DNA from: Astragalus membranaceus
Taxonomy: Eukaryota > Streptophyta > Magnoliopsida > Fabales > Fabaceae
Length of the DNA: 64,000 bases
Assembly (NCBI GenBank): GCA_039519185.1
Contig: CM076847.1
Location: 67,469,521 to 67,533,520, forward strand
Reading direction: 5' to 3'
Shown here: positions 34,724 to 43,611 of the stretch, piece after piece
Position numbering within the stretch: the first letter of the stretch is position 1
How the letters are laid out: each line of letters starts with the position of its first letter
Translations under genes and position numbers: made by a program
The notes under the pieces: generated by a model
What the model saw: only the letters and a program-made list of their open reading frames with translations
Told to the model about the DNA's origin: nothing
The model's database searches: none

Positions 34724-36693
34724 GGGGTCACACCTTAGGAGAGAAGGCAGGGACTCTTAGAAAAAAAAAGTAGAAAAATCTTCTGAAAAAAAAACTAGGG
34801 CTTCTCTTCTCTTCCTCCTTCCTAGATTTTTTTTATTTAGTTTAAAAAGTTCACTTGTATTGAAGAAATTCGAAGAAGGAAATTTCTTCAACATTTCTGG
34901 ATTTGTTCAAGGTACAAAAATGTAATAATTCGTAGTATTGTTGCTTTTTTGTAATTTTTTTTAGTTATTGTAATTTTGTTCATATTATCATTGCCATTTT
35001 ATTTTAATTATTGTTGTTCACGTTTTTTAAAAAAAAAATATTAGTTACTGTTTTTATTTTTGTTGTTGTCACGTTTTTATATTAGTTGCTGTTTTTTTTT
35101 ATAAATATTAGTTATTGACCTTTTTTATAAATTTTAGTTACTGTTTTTGTTATATAAATACTATTTGGTTTTTTTACATATTAGGTACTAATTTTCGGAT
35201 TTAAAATAAACCTAAAAAAAAAGTGTTAAAAAAATGTGTTCCTTTTTTATTGTAGGTACTAATATTTTCGGATTAAAAAAAAGAAAGTGAAAAAAATGTT
35301 GTGCTTTTTTTAAATAATTTATTCTATTTTCGGATTAAAAAAAAGAAAGTGAAAAAATGTTGTGCCTTTTTTTTAATAAATTATTCTAATTTTCGGATTA
35401 AAAAAGTGATAAAAAAAATGTGTTGTTTTTTTTAAACAATTACTATTTTTTCGGATTAAAAAAAAAAGTGATAAAAAAAATGTATTCCTTTTTTTATTTT
35501 CGGATTAAAAATAAACCCTTTTTAAAAAAAAAAAATATTTTCTTAAAAGAAATGGTTACTAATGTCACTACCCCTTTTTTTTAAAAAAAAATATAACAAA
35601 TGACCATTCTTCCAAATGAACAACAAACAAGGTACCCTTTTATTAAATAGTAACTAGGACAAAAAAAAACAAAAGAATTTTTCTTCATACCACTTGTTTA
35701 GTCTAGGTTTTTTTTAGAAAAAAAACGTTTCAAGAATCACGCGTTTTAGGGTAGAATAGTAAAAAAGGGTAATAAACCAATCAATCGTTTTTAGCGTCAA
35801 AACGCTATTTGCACCCACGACAACCATTTTTTAAAAGCGCCAAAACGCTATTTACACCCCCGGCAACTTTTTTAAAAAAAAGCACCAAAACGCTATTTGC
35901 ACCCCGCGTTCTCTTAAAACAGCAAACTCATCCATTTTTTTTACAAGCCCATCTTTTCAAACACAACCTAGTTCACCAAAAAAAACGATTTGGTCACGCT
36001 ATTCACACCTCTCTTTTAATACCACTCCTCTATTATTCGCACCCCCCCCCCCTTTTATCACCTACTCCGCTTTTATCCACACCGTGATGCTTCCGAACCG
36101 TTTGTTTTTTTTCTTTCTTTCGAAAAATCGAATTCGCGCAAAAAAAAGTAGGTTGTCTATAGCGGTCACTCTGGGCCTCGCTTGTTTGAACGCTATAAAT
36201 ACCTTCTTTTCCGAATAAGCCATTAATGACGACCACTCTGAATTTCTCTGTTTGGTCATCATGAACGGTCTCTAGTTTTCGCAAGAAACTTTTCAATAAA
36301 TAAAAAATACCAACACACAAATATTTTCTACCCAAGAACTACGTAGCTTTGATTTCTCCATCGCACCCGGAGATACGTAGGAGCGGGGGCCCACTCCTGT
36401 CAAGCGCAAAAAAACTAAAATTTTTATTAAGTCTTCCTTTCCGTTTTTTTTTGCAAATAACAAAAAGGGTAAATTAAAATGTTTTCTTTAAACTAATTTT
36501 TCTACACATTAAATTAAAAGGTAACCTTTTTAGGATGTTGCGGGGTGCTAGTACCTTCCCCGCACTTAATCGACCCCCGAACCCAAAAACAAAAGGTTTT
36601 TTCAATGTTTTCCCTAAAAATAAATATTGATGGCGGCTCCATTGTTCAAAAGCAACGAAGGATCCCTCCTCCGGATTCTTCGGTCGCTACAGC

Positions 36694-36712
36694 TGGCGAC
36701 TCCACTGGGGAC
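36694..36712 (+). promoter_or_regulatory. Primer binding site, tRNA-Arg type
   Basis: TGGCGACTCCACTGGGGAC lies two bases after the LTR end. Ogre elements are known to use a tRNA-Arg-complementary PBS of this form. It primes minus-strand DNA synthesis. Confidence 0.9.
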
Positions 36713-37513
36713 TTTTTTTTAGAGGGTCAAGCCTAATTTGATTAAATGTGTAAATTATTAGTTTAGTACTTTATTTACCCTTAGTCTTTATATTCGCATA
36801 TTGAATCTTAGGGTAGAAGACTTTTATATTGCTATCTGTTTGCTCTTTTGCAGTCTGGGTAGTTTAGGTTGCTTATACCACACACATCACCTACACCTAT
36901 TTATTCACACACTTCTGAGTGGGGCCCTATACCCGGGTCTGAAAAATAACTTAGGACGAGCGGAGATGATTAGTGACAGTCATTCTGGATTTATCTGTCT
37001 GACTCTCATGAAAATCTCAACCAGAGTATGCTCTTTCGCGGCATCCCACACCAGGTAGCTCGCTATCGTTGTGGGTCATATCGTGAAAGGGATTTTAGCT
37101 CTGGAAACCTTTGTGAGGAAGTGAATAGAACTACCTGAGAGGTTGATCACATAAGTGACCCTAGACCGTGACCTATATGTAAGACATAACCTGTTTAGGA
37201 CACAAAAGCAATTCACCTACCTGTTGCATCATCGCAAAAACTTTTTATCTTTCAAAAAAAAAAATCAAATAATGAAAACCATTTACTCTTTTTTCCTTTA
37301 CGTATATTTTATGTGACATGGTTAATGTTTCTCAAAATTTGAATCACCAAAATATGCTTTTATTAACGCATGTAACGTCTTTCTTTAATTCATCATACAT
37401 CATCATAATTTCACAAAAAATACAAAAAAATCCTCACATTGCATGCTATTCATCTCATTTAGGTTTGCCGGGAATTGTAAGAGGTTTGAAGGTTTGGTCA
37501 TAAGCAAGATGAT
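36713..37513 (+). other. Ogre leader between PBS and ORF1
   Basis: About 800 bases without a convincing coding region. Short frames (36801-37058, 37318-37503) have no recognised motif. Confidence 0.6.
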
Positions 37514-39565
37514 ATGGGATCAAACTGTGAAGCAATCCAAACTCTGAACTACCCTATAGTGAAGCAGCCTAATCTGACAAGTCTAAGGGAATGTGCTGGT
37601 CGATTGCCGCCCATCGAGCGCAGGTCTTTTGATAGGGTGTATGGGAAGATTATTATGTTACTACAATTGGACGTGCAAACGGATGCCATTGCCGCCTTGA
37701 GCCAGTTCTACGACTCTTCATTAAGATGCTTCACTTTCAAAAATTTCCAGATGGCACCTACCCTGGAAGAATATACACAGATCTTCGGCTTTCCTCAACA
37801 AGACAATGGACCCTACCAGTATCAGGGACAATACTACACAGATGAGAAACTCGCCTCAATGTTACAAACCAGCAAAGAGAACTTGAAGCTCCGGAAGAAA
37901 AATCGAAATGGCATTGCAGGATTCCCACAAGAGTATCTGGAAGACCAAATGAAATTCTTCGCCGACGCTAGAAATTGGGGTCCTTTTAAGCAGGTGTTAG
38001 CTTTGACTATCTTCGGCATTGTCCTATTTCCACGCCTTGAAAGATATGTGGACACAACAGCTATTGGCGTCTTCTTATCCTTCAAGGATCCGATTCCAGC
38101 CATGCTTGCAGACACTTACTGTACTTTCACTCATTATAGTGAGCTAAGGGGAAAGAGGATATCCTGCTGCCTGCACGCCTTGTATGTTTGGCTTCTCACC
38201 CATGCTTTCGTTAACAAAGTCAGAGTAGAAGGCCCAATTGAAGACGCCAGAGGGTGTGACGTGAAGACAATGAACACTGGTGAATGGTTGCAAGTGCTGG
38301 GGGGCCTTCATGAATATAAGGTTCGTTGGCACCCATCATGGTGGAAAGAGAGGCCCACAGTAGTTTTTCAATGTGGAAGCTTTCAAAACGTCCCGCTCAT
38401 GGGGACAAGAGGATGCATAAATTACAATCCTTCTCTAACTCTAAGACAGCTGGGGTACCCCATGCGAAATCCGCCCACCGAAGACATGTTAATCCCTTTT
38501 TACCTCCACGAAGGAAGCCCAAAAGAGGTTGACATGCTCCGGAAGATTTCTCAAGCGTGGGATATGGTCGTCCGCAAGGGACAAGAGCTTACTAAGAAGA
38601 GTGGCGATAAGGAAACCACATTTCGCCAATGGCTCCAAAAGAGGATCCAAGACACCCAATTGCCTTACCAAAGTGCACTATGGGTTGAGGAAGAAATACC
38701 TGAACCTACCCTTCCCACTGTTGAAGATTTAGATAAGCTTAAAATGGCATTGTCAAAAGCCGAGGAAGAAAAGAAGGGCTTACAGGTAGAGTTAGAGAAA
38801 GTGCTCCTAAAGAACCAGAAGTTGGAGGAAGAGAATGCAAGTAAGTCAGTGGCCATTGAAGACAGCCGCAAGCAGCTCAAGATCGAACAAAAAAACAAAC
38901 TAGAGGTTCAAAGGTACCTAAGAGGGGCGAAAGAGGAAATAAGACGTTGCAACCTGAAAATGGACAAAGCCATCGATGATACATACAAGTGGAGAAAGTT
39001 ATGGGAAGAATCAATGATGGCTGAAAAGACCGCACAGAGCCTGCTAATGGTATCAAAGAGAGAGTCCCGGATGATGGCAGCCGAGTTTGAAGAGCAAGTG
39101 AAAAGTATCAAGCAGGATAAAGATACCATTGAAGAGATACTCCGAGAATACCAGCAAGCCTTAAGAAGGGAGCATGAAAAATCTGATGAGCTGAACGACC
39201 ATATCAGATATCAAGAGGAGGTCTACCACCAGCTGAAGACAGAAAGCATCTATTGGGAGAACCGCTTTGTGGAGTTGGTCAGCAAGATAGAAAACCATGA
39301 AGTCTTCATAGAGTTGAAGAACGAAAGCTTATACTGGAAAGACAGATTCTCAAAGTTCGCATGGCTGGCCGATCAAGCTATCGTAGGAATCCCCAAACGT
39401 CTGAAGGAGGCTAACGCGGCAATGCACCCGTTCAACACCCCGGTCCAAGTTTCCGAATTCATGGAATTTTGCGAGGTTCTGATTGCCGAACTCCGGGAGA
39501 AGGCTGGCAGTGCTACTAGTAGGAAAAGAGGGAGGAGTGGAAAAATGAAAGCCATATGTATTTGA
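37514..39565 (+). CDS. Ogre ORF1 protein (function unknown)
   Basis: An uninterrupted 683-codon frame starts MGSNCEAIQTLNY. The N-terminal two thirds contain LTSLRECAGRLPPIERRSFD, a globular segment with TLEEYTQIFGFP and later WHPSWWKERPTVVF. It resembles the DUF7745-type domain common in legume proteins and Ogre ORF1s. From about residue 405 to 640 the protein is Lys/Glu-rich with heptad-like spacing, a probable coiled coil. The basic tail (SRKRGRSGKMK) could bind nucleic acid. ORF1 lies between the PBS and gag, the position that defines Ogre elements. Its function in the family is not established. I see no nonsense codon or frameshift. Confidence 0.85.
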   Translation: MGSNCEAIQTLNYPIVKQPNLTSLRECAGRLPPIERRSFDRVYGKIIMLLQLDVQTDAIAALSQFYDSSLRCFTFKNFQMAPTLEEYTQIFGFPQQDNGPYQYQGQYYTDEKLASMLQTSKENLKLRKKNRNGIAGFPQEYLEDQMKFFADARNWGPFKQVLALTIFGIVLFPRLERYVDTTAIGVFLSFKDPIPAMLADTYCTFTHYSELRGKRISCCLHALYVWLLTHAFVNKVRVEGPIEDARGCDVKTMNTGEWLQVLGGLHEYKVRWHPSWWKERPTVVFQCGSFQNVPLMGTRGCINYNPSLTLRQLGYPMRNPPTEDMLIPFYLHEGSPKEVDMLRKISQAWDMVVRKGQELTKKSGDKETTFRQWLQKRIQDTQLPYQSALWVEEEIPEPTLPTVEDLDKLKMALSKAEEEKKGLQVELEKVLLKNQKLEEENASKSVAIEDSRKQLKIEQKNKLEVQRYLRGAKEEIRRCNLKMDKAIDDTYKWRKLWEESMMAEKTAQSLLMVSKRESRMMAAEFEEQVKSIKQDKDTIEEILREYQQALRREHEKSDELNDHIRYQEEVYHQLKTESIYWENRFVELVSKIENHEVFIELKNESLYWKDRFSKFAWLADQAIVGIPKRLKEANAAMHPFNTPVQVSEFMEFCEVLIAELREKAGSATSRKRGRSGKMKAICI

Positions 39566-39818
39566 GTGAAATTTGAAGAACATTGTACTTTTCTTTTCGA
39601 AGTTTTATTTCCAAAATGTTGTACTTTCCTCCATCAATGAAGTTTGTTTGTCTCACATGCTGATCCTTCATCTTTAAAATATTGTGGAACTTTAATTTGT
39701 GTACTTATGACAAATCAGGATGCGCTTGCAATTCCCGACCTAAAACAATAAGACTCATGCACACATGCATCATTCGCATTTTCACCCATTCATATACTCA
39801 TACATATACTCATAACAT

Positions 39819-42800
39819 GTGTCCCACCAGAGAGTAAAAGACAAGCTGGTGCGTCAACATCGCTATTGGACTCGTTCTCAGGCCAGAAACATGGAGGAAA
39901 ATCAGGACAATCCGCCTCAAGATATCCCGGATCAAGGCAATCCACCCCAAGACCTAGGCAATCAAGAGCATAGGGCAGAAATAGATGGGATGAAAGAACA
40001 GATGGCTGAAATCTTAAAGGTCTTACAAACTCTGAGGGACAAAGACACAAGTGAAGATGTCTCCGCTGGGAATACGGAGAATCAAGTTACCAACCCTCCT
40101 CCTCCCAATGGACTCGGGATCCCGCATACAGTGCCCCCCACTGGGACTAATGACCAGGGTTACATATGGCCTCCTTACGGACTTCCACAAGGTTACACAC
40201 CTCCGACAGTCAATGCTAGTCCAGAAGCCGGTCCCTCAGGAATCGCGGGCCAACAACAGCTTACACCAACGGGTCACGATGGTAATCCGGGGGCACCACA
40301 AGTTCAAAACCCGACCCCCGTCGTTGTACCACAAAGACTCCCACTTGGCTTCCCTCCACCGCCGATAGCTGACGCCCAGGCTCAGGGTTCCAACCTCAGG
40401 AATCCCACTCATTCACATACCCCAAATGTGAACCCAGCCATAGTTCCGATGATCCATCCTTACTATGGTATGAGTGGGCTCCCTCGCAATCACTCTATGG
40501 AGAACCCTCAAGCCCAAGACAAACTACAAATGCTCGAGGAAAGGTTGAGAGCAGTCGAGGGATCCAATGTTGGCGCGAGAGATGCTTATGACTTGTGCCT
40601 CGTCCCTAACGTGGTAATCCCTCCAAAATTTAAGGTGCCAGACTTCGACAAGTACAGAGGGTCGACTTGCCCTGTAAGCCACTTAACCATGTACTGCAGG
40701 AGAATGGCGGCGTTTGCTCACGACGACAAATTGCTCATCCACTACTTCCAAGATAGTCTGTCCGGGGCAGCTTCGAGCTGGTACATGCAATTAGAACGTG
40801 CTCATATCAGATGCTGGAAAGACCTAGCCGATGCATTTTTGAGGCAATACAAATATAACATTGACATGGCTCCCGATAGGACACAATTGCAGAGCATGAC
40901 GAAGAGAGACAATGAGTCCTTCAAAGAATATGCCCAACGCTGGAGAGGTTTGGCTGCACAGGTGGTACCACCGTTGTTAGAAAAAGAGATGGTATCAATG
41001 TTCATGGATACTCTTCAATCACCTTTCTACGACAGGTTGATTGGGAGCGTGTCTTCAAACTTTTCAGATATGATCGTCATCGGGGAAAGATTAGAGAATG
41101 GATGGAGAAACGGGAAGATTGCATATAGCTCCGCTGGAACGAGCAATCAGAAAAGACCCTTCCCAGGTTTCCCTAAAAAGAAGGAGGGCGAAGCTAATGC
41201 CATCTCTGGATCCGGAAAGCCTCCCTACAACAACCCCCGACAGACTTTACAAATACCTACTCAAACACCACAAGCCCCACCTCACCAAGTCAACCCAGGC
41301 TATAGACCACAAAACTACCAAGAAAGAAAGCCCGCCAATTTCGACCCAATACCCATGTCATACACAGACCTATTCAATCACCTCATCAGTCACAACTTGA
41401 TCACTCCCCGTCCAATGAGACCCCTTCAACCTCCTTTCCCTAGGAGCTATGACCCAGAGGCTAGCTGTGGATTCCACGCTGGGGCAGTTGGCCATTCAAC
41501 AGAAAATTGCAAGGCATTGAAATATGTAGTACAAGACTTAATTGAATCTAAATGGTTAAGCTTCGCAGAAGATGGTCCGAATGTTGCCACTAACCCTCTG
41601 CCGGGGCACGGGAAACCCTCCGTCAATGCCATTGAGAATGTTGAGGGGCAATTATTGGTCAGAAAGGTGGAGGACATTGTCACACCCCTGGACCTCATCC
41701 ATGCTAATTTGTGTCACTTCGGAATCATTATGAAAGGATGTACCAGAAAAGGCTCGTGTGCTGATCCCCTTTGTATCGGGGCCTGTGAAGCATTCAAGCC
41801 AGTTCTGCAAGACTTATTAGACCGACACATAATACAAATAGGTCTTCAAAAGAAAGAGGAAGGCGTGTCAACTCTCCAGTCAAGCAGTGACCAAAGCAAG
41901 AGTATCCGGAAACCACTGGAAATCCATTACAAAAAGGACACAAAGCTAACCACCGCTGTGCCTAAACCAATCACTATTCGAGTGCCAGTCCCTTTTCCCT
42001 TTAAAAGCACCAATGCAGTCCCGTGGAGTTACGATATGAAGGTGCAGACTAATCCGGATGTCATCAACATCTCAGGGACCGGTGGGATGACTCGAAGTGG
42101 ACGTTTCTATGCCCCTGGAGGGCCTAGTGAGGACCGAACAAAAGAAGGGGAGGAAAGAGCCCGTAAGGGCAAAAGCACAGAGCAGGAACCTGTCGATAAG
42201 AATGCAGGAAAGAAGACGTTATCCGAGCAAGAAGCCAGTGAATTTCTGAAGCTTATGAGACAAAGCGAGTATAAGGTGGTTGATCAACTGAACCAAACTC
42301 CCGCTAAGATATCTCTGTTGTCATTATTGCTCAGTTCTGATGCCCATCGTGCAGCATTGACAAAAGTATTGAATGAGGCCCATGTCGCTCAAGACATCTC
42401 GGTCGGCCAATTTGATGGGATCGTCGGAAACCTTGTTGCAAGTAATTATCTCACATTTACTGATGATGAGATTCCAACTGAAGGAAGGGGGCACAACAAG
42501 GCCCTACACATATCTGTGAAGTGTGGAGATTTTTCTCTAGCTCGGGTACTTATTGACAATGGTTCATCCCTGAATGTACTACCCAAATCAACCATGAACA
42601 AACTAGACGTAGACTGTTCATACATGAAACCCAGTTCTACACTGGTCAGGGCATTCGATGGGTCTAAAAGAGAGGTTATCGGAGAGATGGAGTTACCTGT
42701 ACAGGTAGGTCCAGAGGTCTTCATAGTGAGTTTCCAAGTGATGGACATCAATCCGTCTTACAGTTGTCTTCTGGGAAGACCATGGATCCATTCGGCAGGG

Positions 42801-43415
42801 GCTGTGCCCTCTTCTCTACACCAAAATCTCAAGTTCATAGTCAACAATAAGCTGGTGGTTATTTTCGGTGAGGAAGAAATGCTGATAAATAAGTCCGCTC
42901 CCACTCGCTACATTGAGGCTGCTGAAGAGTCTCTCGAGACTGCCTTCCAAGCATTGGAAATCGCCAATACATCTGCTATGTTAGAACCCAAGCTATCCAA
43001 AACTGCCGTGATGGTTGCTAAGTGCATGTTAGGAAAAGGCTACCAAGCTGGAGGAGGCTTGGGAAAAACCGGACAGGGGATCCTGACGCCAATACAGCCA
43101 GAGGAGAACAAGGATAGACATGGGATAGGATATCGGCCCAATCGCACTGACAAGAGAAGGATCGTGGAGGAAAAGAAGGAGCGGAGGTTAGCCAGGCTTG
43201 AGGATAGGGTGCCAAATACGAAGAGAATCACCATCTGCGACATCAAGGAAAGCTTTCGGAGTGCGGGAATGTTGAACCCCAATCAGATCGCCGCAGTTGA
43301 GGACGATCTAAGCACTGAAGAAGGCATCGTCAGTCTTGTACGCCCTTGTCCTGCAAACAAAAGACTCAAGAATTGGGAGATCATTGATTTTCCTGTGGTT
43401 TTTAGTTCAAAGTAA
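39819..43415 (+). CDS. Ogre gag-protease polyprotein with a G-patch
   Basis: An open frame of 1198 codons. Residues 1-240 are Pro/Gln-rich. Residues about 268-410 are a retrotransposon gag domain (FKVPDFDKYRGSTCPVSHL, WYMQLERAHIRCWKDLADAF, ESFKEYAQRWRGLA). Residues about 548-562 form a knuckle-like CGFHAGAVGHSTENC. The aspartic protease centres on D913 in LIDNGSSLNVLP, with SCLLGRPWIH as the downstream flap-side motif. Residues about 1068-1110 (LGKGYQAGGGLGKTGQGI, then HGIGYRP) read as a G-patch. The genomic stop at 43413-43415 lies two bases inside a predicted intron that begins at 43412, so splicing would remove it and let gag-protease run into the RT frame. No internal damage is seen. Confidence 0.9.
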   Translation: MSHQRVKDKLVRQHRYWTRSQARNMEENQDNPPQDIPDQGNPPQDLGNQEHRAEIDGMKEQMAEILKVLQTLRDKDTSEDVSAGNTENQVTNPPPPNGLGIPHTVPPTGTNDQGYIWPPYGLPQGYTPPTVNASPEAGPSGIAGQQQLTPTGHDGNPGAPQVQNPTPVVVPQRLPLGFPPPPIADAQAQGSNLRNPTHSHTPNVNPAIVPMIHPYYGMSGLPRNHSMENPQAQDKLQMLEERLRAVEGSNVGARDAYDLCLVPNVVIPPKFKVPDFDKYRGSTCPVSHLTMYCRRMAAFAHDDKLLIHYFQDSLSGAASSWYMQLERAHIRCWKDLADAFLRQYKYNIDMAPDRTQLQSMTKRDNESFKEYAQRWRGLAAQVVPPLLEKEMVSMFMDTLQSPFYDRLIGSVSSNFSDMIVIGERLENGWRNGKIAYSSAGTSNQKRPFPGFPKKKEGEANAISGSGKPPYNNPRQTLQIPTQTPQAPPHQVNPGYRPQNYQERKPANFDPIPMSYTDLFNHLISHNLITPRPMRPLQPPFPRSYDPEASCGFHAGAVGHSTENCKALKYVVQDLIESKWLSFAEDGPNVATNPLPGHGKPSVNAIENVEGQLLVRKVEDIVTPLDLIHANLCHFGIIMKGCTRKGSCADPLCIGACEAFKPVLQDLLDRHIIQIGLQKKEEGVSTLQSSSDQSKSIRKPLEIHYKKDTKLTTAVPKPITIRVPVPFPFKSTNAVPWSYDMKVQTNPDVINISGTGGMTRSGRFYAPGGPSEDRTKEGEERARKGKSTEQEPVDKNAGKKTLSEQEASEFLKLMRQSEYKVVDQLNQTPAKISLLSLLLSSDAHRAALTKVLNEAHVAQDISVGQFDGIVGNLVASNYLTFTDDEIPTEGRGHNKALHISVKCGDFSLARVLIDNGSSLNVLPKSTMNKLDVDCSYMKPSSTLVRAFDGSKREVIGEMELPVQVGPEVFIVSFQVMDINPSYSCLLGRPWIHSAGAVPSSLHQNLKFIVNNKLVVIFGEEEMLINKSAPTRYIEAAEESLETAFQALEIANTSAMLEPKLSKTAVMVAKCMLGKGYQAGGGLGKTGQGILTPIQPEENKDRHGIGYRPNRTDKRRIVEEKKERRLARLEDRVPNTKRITICDIKESFRSAGMLNPNQIAAVEDDLSTEEGIVSLVRPCPANKRLKNWEIIDFPVVFSSK

Positions 43416-43611
43416 TGTTTCTATAATGTAATCCTCTGGCTCTGCCCAAGGCCTTAGGATATTTCATTCGGGCACGCATGTTTCCCTTTCAGTATTAATA
43501 TCAATACAACGTTATTTCAGTTCCCAATAAACTCTCGTTTTTCTTTTCTTGTTACATTCGCTTCTTATTTTCTTTCTTTCGTTTTTATTCCGTTAATTTA
43601 CGCTAATGCAG
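43412..43611 (+). other. Ogre intron between protease and RT coding regions
   Basis: The donor AAA|GTAATG at 43412 and the acceptor GCTAATGCAG ending at 43611 bound exactly 200 nt. They are T-rich towards the acceptor (TTTTCTTTCTTTCGTTTTTATTC just upstream, in parts). Removal joins two open frames in phase and deletes the TAA at 43413. Ogre elements are known to carry a spliced intron at this position. It allows unspliced RNA to make gag-protease and spliced RNA to make the full polyprotein. Confidence 0.8.

Larger units (their letters stand above)
33741..36691 (+). mobile_element. Ogre 5' LTR (forward copy, lacking its first ~110 bp)
   Basis: It continues from AACACAAGAAAATATTTTTT at 33741 to CGGTCGCTACA at 36691, directly before the PBS. 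The missing first ~110 bp can be recognised in the inverted copy at 48990-49100 (start TGTAATACCC on the minus strand). It contains a strongly C/T-biased section (33840-34680), a TATA box at 34716, A/T homopolymer-rich sequence, and the GGAGATACGTAGGAGC block at about 36369. Confidence 0.85.
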
